A DNA stretch of 64,000 nt. It comes from Kineobactrum salinum. Its GTDB lineage: Bacteria; Pseudomonadota; Gammaproteobacteria; Pseudomonadales; Halieaceae. Each line of letters opens with the position of its first letter. The first letter of the stretch is position 1. Location: positions 2,728,001 to 2,792,000 of the forward strand of contig NZ_CP048711.1 of assembly GCF_010669285.1 (NCBI RefSeq). Direction: 5' to 3'. A program made the position numbers and the translations under genes. The notes under the pieces were generated by a model that saw only the letters and a list, made by a program, of their open reading frames with translations, was not told where the DNA came from and ran no database searches. Positions 47,212 to 56,042 of this stretch are shown in pieces.

Positions 47212-48224
47212 TGCAGTGGCGCCCGCTTGAACCCCTGCACGAAACCGGCGAAGTCGTCCATGTCATGGTGATCGTAGATCATCGTCCGGTGCAGCAGGTA
47301 GGGGTTGGACAAGGTGGTGTTGTCGCCCCGTGTCACAGTGGCGGCCAATTGGTAGCCCGCCTGTTGCAAAGTCCGGACCGCGGTTTCGCTGCTGTTGCCG
47401 TACGGATAGGACAGGTGGACAGGAGCCACGCCCAGGTGGCGCTGAAACTGCTCCCTGGAGCCGGTGACCTCCGCCAGCAGGCGCATGCTGTAAGCGTCGG
47501 GGGACTCATCTTGCGGCAACCGCGACAAACTGGTGTGGCTCTTGCCGTGGGACTGGATTTCGATCAGGCCGCTTTTGGCCATGGTTTGCAGCTGGCTCCA
47601 GTTGAGCGCGGCTCCGGCGCCGATGAAGTCCGTGTAGATGAATACGGTAGCGCGGGCCTGGTATTTTTGCAGCAACGGCCAGGCGACGTCGTAGACCGAG
47701 GCATAGCCATCGTCGATGGTCAGGACCACTGCCCGGTCGGGAATGGGCTGTCCCTGTCGCAGAATGTCGGCTACCTCTGCGAATGACAGAAACTGATACT
47801 GGTTCTCCACCAGGTAGCGCAGTTGTTGCTCGAAGGCCGCTGCCGTCAGCTCCAGCTGGTGGCTGGCGCGCGAGCGGGCCGTGAAGCGGTGATAGCACAG
47901 AATTGGCAGGGTGCGGTAGCCATCGCTGTACACTGAAGTGGGATTGACCGGCTGCAGCGGTACGGCGATGACCTCCCCGGCCCTGGCCGCCCGGCCGCTG
48001 TTGAGCTCCGCCAGTTGCCAGGCAGCGGCGGGATCATTGAGCAAGGCGGCGGCGATGTCCCGGTACTGCTGGCCCGGCTGCAGGTAGACCAGCGCAGTCT
48101 CCCGGTTCCCGGCTATCACCTCCACGGCTGCGCGCTCTACTGGCGGAGCGCTGTTGCAGGCGGCCAACAAACTGGCCCCGCTCAACAACAGGGCCCGGAT
48201 GGGGAGTTCAGGCAGATTCGTCAT
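47208..48224 (-). CDS. Polysaccharide deacetylase lipoprotein with LysM-like segment
   Basis: This 338-aa protein has a lipoprotein signal (LLLSGASLLAACNS), a LysM-like segment (YLQPGQQYRDIAAALLND through GEVIAVPL), then a NodB-type carbohydrate esterase 4 domain: ILCYHRF, VVLTIDDGYASVYDVA (metal Asp-Asp), IEIQSHGKSHTSLS (metal His pair) and VHLSYPYGNSS. It likely removes acetyl groups from peptidoglycan or an exopolysaccharide. It overlaps the kinase gene by 17 bp and the TPR lipoprotein by 4 bp, one operon. Confidence 0.88.
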   Translation of the reverse strand: MTNLPELPIRALLLSGASLLAACNSAPPVERAAVEVIAGNRETALVYLQPGQQYRDIAAALLNDPAAAWQLAELNSGRAARAGEVIAVPLQPVNPTSVYSDGYRTLPILCYHRFTARSRASHQLELTAAAFEQQLRYLVENQYQFLSFAEVADILRQGQPIPDRAVVLTIDDGYASVYDVAWPLLQKYQARATVFIYTDFIGAGAALNWSQLQTMAKSGLIEIQSHGKSHTSLSRLPQDESPDAYSMRLLAEVTGSREQFQRHLGVAPVHLSYPYGNSSETAVRTLQQAGYQLAATVTRGDNTTLSNPYLLHRTMIYDHHDMDDFAGFVQGFKRAPLH

Positions 48225-49923
48225 CGCGGTTCACATCGCTGGACCGGACAATAGTCTGGTCGTTGGGGTTGCCCTGGACGATGCCGCTGATCTCGAGCTT
48301 GCCCTCCGGGACCACCACCGTATCCAGCAGCGGACCGTCGGTGACGCCACTCCCTTCCAACTGTTTTTCAATGCCGTCGGCGAGGTGATTCACGGCATTG
48401 AACAGGTCCCCGAATTCATCGTCGCGTTTACGCGAAATGCGGGTTTCGAGCTGTCCCCTGCCCAGCAACTGCAGGGCCGAGGTGGCCAGCAACAGGTTCT
48501 TTGCGATCAACTTGTTAAACGCGTAGATCAACAGCGATACCGCCAGCACAATTGCCAGGGCCAGCATGGCCATCATGCGGCCGGTGGTAGTCATCGCAGC
48601 GTCCAGTTCGGTGGTGTCGACGCCCAGGTCGAGGTGGCCGACCACCGTCTGGTCAAACAGTACCGGCAGGCTGAAGTTGAAAACCGGTTGCTCCAGTTCC
48701 TGCACCTGGATGGTGTCCCCGTCGAGCAGGGTCTGCTCGATGTTGGATGGCTCCCAGCGCTCCCCGACGAGACTGCTGTCGCTGGCGCCGCGGACAATGC
48801 CCCGGTGGTCCGCCACGACCAGATAGCGAAAGGTCTGCCGTGCAGCCGCGTCCTCCACCAGTGATTCAAGTGTAACCCAGTCCTCCCCCAGTACCGGGAT
48901 CGCCGCCTGCACCGCGATGAACTTGGCCAGTGACAGGCCGGAATCCACGGCCTGCCGGGTCAGGGCATCACTCTGGGCACGAAACACCAGGGTCGATGCA
49001 ACAGTCATTGCAACGGCGACCACCGCGCCCATGATTGCGGTCCACTTCACCTGCAGGGGCAGATAGCCGCGCTGTTCCTCCTCGTGCGATTGCACCGAGG
49101 ACAGTTCCCGCAGCAACGCTTCCTGCAATTCCTTGCCGGACTGGAACCGGCGCTGGGGATTTTTCTGCAGCAACTTGTTGACGATTTTCTGCAGCCCGGC
49201 GGGGGCATCCGTCGTCAGCTGCCGGATCGGAACCGGATTCTTCTTGACGATCTGCATGATCAGGGTGGGCAGCGACTCTGCATCGAAAGCCTTTTGCCCG
49301 GTGATCATTTCGTACATGATCACACCGACGGCGAACAGATCGGCACGTCCATCTACAATTGTGCCACTGGCTTGTTCCGGCGACATGTAGCGCGGCGTAC
49401 CCAGCATCATTCCCACCTGGGTGGTCTCATTGCCAGGGGAGCTGTCCATCCTGGCAATGCCGAAATCGGTGATCTTCACTGATTCGCCATCGGCGCCGAG
49501 GATGATGTTGTCGGGCTTCATGTCACGGTGCACCACGCCGCGGGTGTGGGCGTAGTCCATGGCCTTGGCCAGTTGGATCGCAATGCGGATAATGGTGGTG
49601 ATCGGCAGGCGCCTGCCCTGCTGCAGGATGTCGCCCAGCGACTCTCCCTCCAGCAGCTCCATCATGATATAGGGCGCGCCCTCCAGGCTGCCGACATCGT
49701 AGATGGTGACGATGTTGGGATGGGTCAGGGCGCCAGCGGCCTTGCCCTCGCGCAGAAAGCGATTGTTGTGCTCTTCATCCGCGCAGTGCTCGGCCTTGAG
49801 TATCTTCAGGGCTACAGTGCGGTTGATGCTGGGATCGAAGGCCTTGTAGACATGGGCCATGCCACCTTCGCCAATATGTTCCTGAACCTGATAGCGCCCG
49901 ATGGTCCTGCCGACTATCTCCAT
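48208..49923 (-). CDS. Transmembrane Ser/Thr protein kinase with periplasmic sensor and HAMP domain
   Basis: This 571-aa protein begins with a Hanks-type kinase (residues ~8-275): IGEGGMAHVYKAF, VALKILK, VVHRDMKPDNIIL, ITDFGIARM, GTPRYMSPEQASG. A membrane helix follows near residue 300 (AIMGAVVAVAMTVASTLVF), a periplasmic sensor of about 140 residues (FRYLVVADHRGIVRG), a second helix (MMAMLALAIVLAVSLLIYAF) and a HAMP domain (SALQLLGRGQLETRISRKRD). Kinase-sensor-HAMP is an unusual order, mixing eukaryote-like and histidine-kinase parts. ATG 49923 is chosen to start at the kinase domain. Confidence 0.92.
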   Translation of the reverse strand: MEIVGRTIGRYQVQEHIGEGGMAHVYKAFDPSINRTVALKILKAEHCADEEHNNRFLREGKAAGALTHPNIVTIYDVGSLEGAPYIMMELLEGESLGDILQQGRRLPITTIIRIAIQLAKAMDYAHTRGVVHRDMKPDNIILGADGESVKITDFGIARMDSSPGNETTQVGMMLGTPRYMSPEQASGTIVDGRADLFAVGVIMYEMITGQKAFDAESLPTLIMQIVKKNPVPIRQLTTDAPAGLQKIVNKLLQKNPQRRFQSGKELQEALLRELSSVQSHEEEQRGYLPLQVKWTAIMGAVVAVAMTVASTLVFRAQSDALTRQAVDSGLSLAKFIAVQAAIPVLGEDWVTLESLVEDAAARQTFRYLVVADHRGIVRGASDSSLVGERWEPSNIEQTLLDGDTIQVQELEQPVFNFSLPVLFDQTVVGHLDLGVDTTELDAAMTTTGRMMAMLALAIVLAVSLLIYAFNKLIAKNLLLATSALQLLGRGQLETRISRKRDDEFGDLFNAVNHLADGIEKQLEGSGVTDGPLLDTVVVPEGKLEISGIVQGNPNDQTIVRSSDVNRDDESA

Positions 49924-50167
49924 AGTGAATCTGTCCCCAACCCTGCAGCCCCATTTTCTTGGATAGGTGGCTTTGCCGTAGTGAATGCTACCACTGCTGC
50001 CCGGTTGTTGTCGCGTTCGCCGGGGCAATGTACAGGTGTTGCAATGTCATGGCGACATGCCCCTGCTGCTGTTGCCTGGCTGCGGGGTGGATCAGCTGGT
50101 CCCGCAGGCCAGGATTTGCAGGCGACGGTAACGTCGATTTTGGGTGGGGTGCTTGACGCGAATTCTG

Positions 50168-50943
50168 TTACTGGGCTGTGTAACCTCCATCGATAACGAA
50201 TTCCGCGCCGGTCGCAAAGCTTGCTTCGTCACTGGCGAGATAGAGCACTGCAGAGGCGATTTCTTCGGGCCGACCGATGCGACCGATCGGGTGCATTGAA
50301 GCGAACGCCGCTTCTGCCTCCGCTGCTGCCATGCCGGTGGCCTGTTCCGCCATTTCCATCCCCGATCGAGTCTTCACCAAACCGGGATGAACCGTATTGA
50401 TACGGATATTGTAGCCGCGCTGACCACAGTGAATGGCGGCGCTCTTGGAAAACAGTTTCACCCCTGCCTTGGCGGCAGAGTAGGCCACCAGGTTGGGCGA
50501 ACCGACCAGACCGCCGACGGAGGAGAGGTTGATGATCGAGCCACCCCCGCTGCCCTTCATGATCCGCACCGCCATCTGGGTGCCGATGAAGGTGCTGTCG
50601 AGATTGAGCGAGATGATCTTGCGCCACTCCGCCAGGCTCAGCGTTTCAAGGTCATTGTAGGTGCCACCACCAGCATTGTTGACCAGCACGTCGAGGCGGC
50701 CGTATTCCTGCAGCAGTCGATCAAATACAGTCCTCCAGGCAGCTTCGTCGGTGACATCGTGCTCCAGAAACAGGGCGCTGGCGCCCTCGTCACGCAGCAC
50801 TTGCGCCAGCTTGCCTCCCGCCTCGGCGTCGATATCGGTGAGTACAACCTGCGCCCCCTCCGCGATCAGCAGTCGCACCATCGCTTCACCCAGCCCCGGG
50901 CGCCCCCGGTAACCAGGCAGACCTTGCCTTCAACGCGCCCCAT
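50168..50943 (-). CDS. Short-chain dehydrogenase/reductase (one apparent frameshift)
   Basis: About 258 aa after restoring one base in CCCCGGG at 50894-50900, giving the NAD(P)-binding CLVTGGARGLGEAMVRLL. Other SDR motifs: VLVNNAGGGTY, IINLSSVGG, the catalytic YSAAK (LVAYSAAKAGVKLF) and NTVHPGLVKT. Asp in VVLTDIDAE after the second strand suggests NAD(H). It overlaps the hydrolase gene by 14 bp and is divergent from the carboxylase operon. In acetophenone pathways an SDR oxidises the secondary alcohol to the ketone; the same role here is inferred. Confidence 0.88.
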
Positions 50944-51790
50944 GGTTTTCTCCCCCTGTTTGCAGAAATTCCATGATGATGTCCTGTTCCTCTGGGCTGT
51001 CCAGGAAGGTGACGTGCCCACCCGGGCGCCGCCGGTGGCTGCAGCCGGGCCCGCGTCGACACATCGCCGCTATCTCATCGGCTGCCACGATGGAGTCCTC
51101 TCCCTGCAGCAGCAGCGTTCTGGCGGTTATCCGGTCCCAGAAGGACCAGAGGTCGAAGTCTTCTGGATGTTCACTGAACTGGCGAGCCAGAGCGGGGTCG
51201 TAGTGATAGCTAAAGCCGCCGGCATCGGTGCGGCGGGACCAGGACAGTGCCAGTTTGTGGGCCTCGCCGTTGAAACGGTGTACCCCCGATCTGGCGAGAA
51301 AGCGCTGCACATGGGCAACGAATTCCTCGAATCCCTGAAATACCGGAGGTTCCGCCAGCCGCTGCCCGAGGGCGGCACATGTCTTCCCGGGCAGACTCAC
51401 GCCGACATCGTTGAGTATCAGGTGACTTACTGTAATGGCGTTGTCCCTGCCCGCCACCACAATGCCTAAGCCCCCACCCTTTGAGGAACCGATCCAGGCC
51501 ACCGTATCGATGCGCAGTTGCCGCAGCAGATCTTCGGCGATGTCCGCATGGAAACCCAGGCTGGCCCCGCCGGGGGCGGGGCTGATCCATTCCGAGAGGC
51601 CGCAGCCGGGTGAGTCCGGCACGATGACGTGATACCGCTGGGCAAGCCGAGTGGCCAACTCCCGGTGATCTTCGCAGGTACCTGTGACCCCGTGCCATAT
51701 AATAATTGCCGGCCTCGCTGGAGTGCCGCCCTCAAGGAAGTGCAGTTTGCGTTCCCGGCACACGAGAAATCGTGATTGCAAGGTGGTCAT
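50930..51790 (-). CDS. Alpha/beta hydrolase
   Basis: This 286-aa alpha/beta hydrolase shows the oxyanion block IIIWHGVTGTCEDHRELA, PDSPGCGLSEW, the nucleophile elbow WIGSSKGGGLG (GxSxG) and the terminal His in GGHVTFLD. The acid is probably the Asp in LLQGEDSIVAADE. It could be an esterase or C-C bond hydrolase in ring or ketone catabolism. GAGGAG just before ATG 51790 fixes the start. First gene of the divergent two-gene operon, with an operator over its promoter. Confidence 0.88.
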   Translation of the reverse strand: MTTLQSRFLVCRERKLHFLEGGTPARPAIIIWHGVTGTCEDHRELATRLAQRYHVIVPDSPGCGLSEWISPAPGGASLGFHADIAEDLLRQLRIDTVAWIGSSKGGGLGIVVAGRDNAITVSHLILNDVGVSLPGKTCAALGQRLAEPPVFQGFEEFVAHVQRFLARSGVHRFNGEAHKLALSWSRRTDAGGFSYHYDPALARQFSEHPEDFDLWSFWDRITARTLLLQGEDSIVAADEIAAMCRRGPGCSHRRRPGGHVTFLDSPEEQDIIMEFLQTGGENHGAR

Positions 51791-51849
51791 GGGTTTCTCC
51801 TCGCTGTACTCAGCATGCCGGCGACAGCATGTTTCATGCCTGAAAGATA

Positions 51850-51863
51850 AGAACGATCGTTCT
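51850..51863. promoter_or_regulatory. TetR-type operator 1 (perfect palindrome)
   Basis: AGAACGATCGTTCT is a perfect 14-bp palindrome. It lies 11 bp downstream of the -10 box of the minus-strand promoter below, over the expected start of transcription. Confidence 0.78.
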
Positions 51864-51874
51864 AGTTCGGCTGC

Positions 51875-51903
51875 AAGATAACCTCTATCCAGATCTGATG
51901 CAA
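51875..51903 (-). promoter_or_regulatory. Likely promoter of the hydrolase-SDR operon
   Basis: Read on the minus strand: TTGCAT (51898-51903), 17-bp spacer, TATCTT (51875-51880). It is followed by operator 1, so a bound repressor would block initiation. Confidence 0.55.
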
Positions 51904-51960
51904 TCCCCTGATGCCCGTAGCCTGATATAGAAAACATCTTTGTATAAAGCATATACGTGT

Positions 51961-51974
51961 AGAACGATCGATCT
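51961..51974. promoter_or_regulatory. TetR-type operator 2
   Basis: AGAACGATCGATCT, one base pair from perfect symmetry and nearly identical to operator 1, within the divergent intergenic region. Confidence 0.72.
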
Positions 51975-52017
51975 AAAAAAGAGTTGACAGTAGAGTGAAA
52001 GTGGGTTTTCATTGACT

Positions 52018-52048
52018 AGAACGATCGATCTATAAGTTCGATCGTTCG
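52018..52048. promoter_or_regulatory. TetR-type operators 3 and 4 (tandem)
   Basis: AGAACGATCGATCT at 52018-52031, then an overlapping-phase variant AGTTCGATCGTTCG at 52035-52048. They lie 70-100 bp before tetR; a TTGACA at 51984-51989 sits between operators 2 and 3 and may be the plus-strand -35 box. Confidence 0.7.
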
Positions 52049-52116
52049 TTTTACTGCCCTGGAGCTCCGGTCCTGCAGTAAGATGGATTCTTTGTCCAAC
52101 CGGGGAGCTCAGGACA

Positions 52117-52734
52117 GTGACAGACACAACGCAACGCAGGGAAGAATTGTTGGAAACCGCCATCGCATTGTTTGCCGAAAGGGGCTACGTGGGTACCTCC
52201 ATTCGGGATATCGCCAAGGCGATCAATCGTAGTGTGTCCAACGTGTATCACTATTTCGAGAACAAGGAGGAGCTGTGGTTGGCAATCCTGGAGTATTCCG
52301 TCAAGGGGTTGCCGGAGAAGCTCCGCCAGATCGCGCACGGTGAAGGCGAGCCGTTGGAGCGTTTTCAACGTCTGGTACGGGCTCATCTGGAGGCGTCGAC
52401 CCTGCATCAGCGGGAGTCGAAGATTTTCTTTATTGATGAGGAGCGGCTCTCACCCCGAGGCAAGGAAATAAACCGCCGCATTCAAAAGGAAATCCTGGAC
52501 ATCTATGTGGAGCAGTTGCGCCTATTGATGTCACACAAGCTGGTGAAAACCCGCAATCCCAAGATACTGGCATTCAACGTCCTGGGCACAATCAACTGGT
52601 ATCTGCGTTGGTTCGACCCTAGTGGCGGGCTGGCGGAGGATGAGATCCACCAGGAAATCATCGAGTTCATCCTGCACGGCATGTGCGGACGAGCCGATTC
52701 CAATAATTCGGGCCTGCCCGGCGAGGCAAGCTGA
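52117..52734 (+). CDS. TetR/AcrR-family transcriptional regulator
   Basis: This 205-aa protein has an N-terminal TetR helix-turn-helix (LLETAIALFAERGYVGTSIR through SNVYHYFENKEELW) and an all-helical ligand-binding domain with HQRESKIFFIDEERLSPRG, resembling fatty-acyl or CoA-thioester-responsive regulators. It starts at GTG 52117. The repeated palindromes upstream are its probable binding sites, and it is the first gene of the carboxylase operon, 18 bp before hyuA-1. A CoA-thioester inducer is inferred only. Confidence 0.92.
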   Translation: MTDTTQRREELLETAIALFAERGYVGTSIRDIAKAINRSVSNVYHYFENKEELWLAILEYSVKGLPEKLRQIAHGEGEPLERFQRLVRAHLEASTLHQRESKIFFIDEERLSPRGKEINRRIQKEILDIYVEQLRLLMSHKLVKTRNPKILAFNVLGTINWYLRWFDPSGGLAEDEIHQEIIEFILHGMCGRADSNNSGLPGEAS

Positions 52735-52752
52735 GGCAGCAGAGGAGCTGAG

Positions 52753-54785
52753 ATGGGATACACGATAGACATTGACACCGGAGGCACCTTCACCGACGGT
52801 TTTTTTGTCGGCAATGGCGATGTACGCACGGTGAAGGTGCCGACCACGCCGCATGATTTGACGGTGTGTTTTCTCGATTGTATCGCCGCTGGCGCGAGCG
52901 CCTTTGGCGTGGCAACCGAGGAGATTCTGTCGACCACTGACATCATCCGCTTCTCGAATACCATTGGTACCAATACCATCATTCAGCGAGACGGTACCAA
53001 GGTGGGCCTGATCGTTAGTGGTGGCATGGAATCCCTGGCGCCAACCCGGGACGAAGAAAGCAAGGCGCCCCTGGTGGCCGCCGACATGGTGCTGGCACTG
53101 GACGAAGAAACGACGGCTGACGGCAGCGTGATCCGCGAGCCGGAAGAGCAGGCCATCCTGCAGGCCGCCCAGACGCTGATCGACCGGGGTGCCCGCTGCC
53201 TGGTGGTCGCCTTCGGTAATTCCGAACACAATCCGGTCAACGAACATGCCGTGCGGCGGATCATCAAACGGGAGTACCCGAGAGACTACCTCGGCTCCGT
53301 GTCGGTCTTCCTGGCTTCTGATATATCCGCCCGGTCAGGACTGCAGCAGCGCCTTAATAGCGCGGTCCTCAACGCCTATATCCATGCCAAGCTTGCCCGG
53401 CTGCTCTACAAGGCCGGGGAAGATTTGCGCCAGCGCCAGTATCGCAACACTCTGTTCATTGGTCACAACAATGGCGCCGTGGCTCGGGTAGCCAAGACAC
53501 GCGCCATCAATACCTATAATTCAGGACCCGCCGCGGGCCTGCTGGGTGCCCGCGAGATCGGTGCGCTGTATGGCGCGGACCAGCTGATTTCCACCGACAT
53601 GGGGGGCACCTCCTTCGATATCGGCTATGTCAGCAATGGTCAGGCCAGCTACGCTCTGGAGCCGGACGTGGAAGGCTTCGCCTGTAACCTGCCCATGATG
53701 TCCATTATGGCGTTGGGTACCGGAGGGGGGTCCATCGCCCATCTGAACAATGGCGAGCTAGGGGTGGGGCCGCAATCTGCCGGAGCCCTGCCTGGCCCAG
53801 CCTGTTTTGACCTGGGTGGTACCCAGCCCACAGTGACCGATGCCAACCTGGTGCTGGGATTGCTGGACCCGGATTACTTCCTGGGGGGAGCATGCGGCTG
53901 AACGTCGATCGCGCCAGAGAAGCCATCGGGCGGGCAATAGCCGAGCCGCTGGGTATCTCCGTGGAGGCCGCCGCCCGACGCATCAAGCAGGTCGTTGACG
54001 GCAATATGGGTGAAGCCGTGGCGGGAGTGGCCGGACGGCTCGATAGCGGAGCAAGGCCCCTGGTGGTGGCTTATGGTGGCGCGGGCGGTCTCCATGCCTG
54101 CGACATAGCTGCGGCGGCAAACCTGCCACGAGTGATAATGACGCCTTTCTCGGCGGTATCATCGGCATATTCATCCTCTTTGATGGATGCAGGCCATCTC
54201 TACTACCGCCGGGTCGCCGAGCCGCTCGGTGCCGACCTTGCGTCCCAAGCGATAGCGACGGCGGTAAAGGAAATGCGTGATGAAGCCGTCAAGGACATGC
54301 GGGGGGAAGGTTTTCAGGAGGCTGCTGTAACCATCTCACTGCAGCTCTTTGTATGTGTTCTCGACGGTATTCAGGAAGTGATGATACAGGCGCCGGCAGA
54401 TTTTTATGCCGAGCAGGCCAGTATGGAGCTGGTATTGGCGGAAGCCGGTCAGGCATTGACTGCCGTCGGCGAAGATCCCGGTCGAGGGATGCAGCTGGTG
54501 ACCGTCGCGTTGATGGCCCAGGCGCCGGTCCCGCATTACCGGCTGGCGGAGCTTCCTGAGCAGAAAAGTGATCTCTCGGTGGCGGAAAAATGCCGGCGCC
54601 CTCTCTACCTTGGCAGTATCGGTGACTACCGGGAGTGCCCGGTCTATGACCGGGAGAGGCTGGTGCGGGGCGCGGTAATCCCCGGGCCGGCGCTGGTGGA
54701 GTCGGGACAGACCACTATTCTGGTGTCGGAAGGCTGGAAGATGACCCTGGACAAGTTCAATAACGCATTGCTGGAGGGGGTATGA
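52753..54785 (+). CDS. HyuA-type ATPase subunit 1 of a ketone-carboxylase-like complex (one apparent frameshift)
   Basis: About 677 aa after restoring one G in the six-G run at 53883-53888 (DYFLGGSMRLNVDRAREAIG). It is a member of the hydantoinase/oxoprolinase A family with the ATP-binding IDTGGTFTDGFFVGNGD at the N-terminus, NTIGTNTIIQRDGTKVGLI, the second phosphate loop ISTDMGGTSFDIGYVS, and GTGGGSIAH. GAGGAG before ATG 52753 supports the start. In acetophenone and acetone carboxylases such subunits phosphorylate bicarbonate and/or the ketone enol. It couples to the next gene by ATGA. Confidence 0.88.
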
Positions 54786-55156
54786 CCATGGGGCGCGTGA
54801 GAGTTACTGAATACCTCGACATTGACCTGGAGCGGGAGCGCTGGTGTTGCAACCGCTGTAGCCGGGATCTGGAGAGCGCCCGGGACAACTACAAGAAAGG
54901 TTGTCTGGTGGCGGAGCGGGATATGGCGGAGGTACACCCTCCCATGAGCGACAACGCCAGCTACAGTTTCACCCCCGACCCGGACTACTGTCGATTGCTC
55001 GAGTTCTACTGTCCCGGTTGCGGCACCATGCTGGAGAACGAATACCTGCCGCCCGGGCATCCGATGACCCACGAAATCGAGCTGGATATAGACAGTCTCA
55101 AGCGGAAGTACCGCGAGGGTGGGCCGACGCTGGTGCCAGTGGAGAAAAAAACGTGA
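54782..55156 (+). CDS. Small zinc-type subunit, AcxC / Apc2-like
   Basis: This 124-aa protein has cysteine pairs WCCNRCSRDLESARDNYKKG and FYCPGCGTMLENEYLPPGHP, resembling the small gamma subunit of acetone carboxylase and the 15-kDa-class subunit of acetophenone carboxylase. These small subunits are part of the core complex. It overlaps both neighbours (ATGA at the start, GTGA at the end), so stoichiometric co-translation is likely. Its presence is what separates this cluster from simple hydantoinases or 5-oxoprolinases. Confidence 0.82.
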   Translation: MTMGRVRVTEYLDIDLERERWCCNRCSRDLESARDNYKKGCLVAERDMAEVHPPMSDNASYSFTPDPDYCRLLEFYCPGCGTMLENEYLPPGHPMTHEIELDIDSLKRKYREGGPTLVPVEKKT

Positions 55157-56025
55157 CGGCTGATGCTCTCAACGGCTTTCTCGCCGGCGGACCCGTGCGA
55201 CCGGTACCCCAGCTTCCGGCGGTGGAACCCCTGGCGGCGCGGATAGGGGGTGTCGGTAGGGATGCCTTGCAAGCAGATGCCACAGTGTGGGGAAACTGCC
55301 TGGTGAAGGCCGGACGGTTGCTGGGCCTCAGTGGGCTGGTGATGGGGTTTGATTCCAGCATTGCCGTTGCTGCCGCAGCCGGCGGAGACCCGCTGCGGCA
55401 CCCGGAATTTGCACTGACAGTGGAAGCCTGCGAGCGACTGGTGCAGACCCAGCGTGATAACACCGGTTGCGTCGCAGCCATGTCCGGGCCACTGACCCTG
55501 GCCCGGTCGATCTACGGTCAGGACGGTGAGGCCCGGGTGGGTGATGTCAAGCCGCTGGTGGTCGCGATGGCAGAAGCCCTGTGCAAGGCCCGCCCCCATC
55601 TGCTGTTGTTGCGAGAGGGTGCTGCGCTGGGGCAGTCGACTTCGGCAGCCGCGCAGCGCAAGGTCTACAACACCCTGAAAAACATGGCGGCCTATTTCAG
55701 CGTGCCGTTGGCGATTTTCCTGGAAGACTACGATCCGGCCCTGCTGCCGGAGTTTGGCAAGCTCAGAGTGCCATTCGTGTTGCTGGGGGCCGACCGTGAC
55801 GGGCAGCCACCCGCGCTGGATGGAATTCAGGCGCTGGCGACACAGGTCGAGGGGCTGGGGTTGCCGTTGCCCTTCGGTGATCCGGAACAGGCACGAGACT
55901 GCGCGGCGGCTTACCGGGACGCGCTCGGTGACGGCAACTACCTGTACACAGCGATGCAAGAACTTTCCCCGGACATGGACCTGGAGGCGGTGCTCGCCCT
56001 GGTCGATGACCTGGGGCACCAATAA
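55153..56025 (+). CDS. Fifth subunit-like protein (Apc5 position)
   Basis: This 290-aa soluble protein starts at GTG 55153, overlapping the previous TGA. Parts such as NTGCVAAMSGPLTLARSIYG and PHLLLLREGAAL faintly recall the URO-D/MtaA fold, but I would not call an activity. By position and size it corresponds to the extra subunit (Apc5) that acetophenone carboxylase needs besides its four-type core. Acetone carboxylase lacks this component. If the URO-D likeness is real, a barrel that handles the beta-keto acid or a cofactor is conceivable. Confidence 0.68.
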   Translation: MTADALNGFLAGGPVRPVPQLPAVEPLAARIGGVGRDALQADATVWGNCLVKAGRLLGLSGLVMGFDSSIAVAAAAGGDPLRHPEFALTVEACERLVQTQRDNTGCVAAMSGPLTLARSIYGQDGEARVGDVKPLVVAMAEALCKARPHLLLLREGAALGQSTSAAAQRKVYNTLKNMAAYFSVPLAIFLEDYDPALLPEFGKLRVPFVLLGADRDGQPPALDGIQALATQVEGLGLPLPFGDPEQARDCAAAYRDALGDGNYLYTAMQELSPDMDLEAVLALVDDLGHQ

Positions 56026-56042
56026 CGGAGCAGCGACAGACA

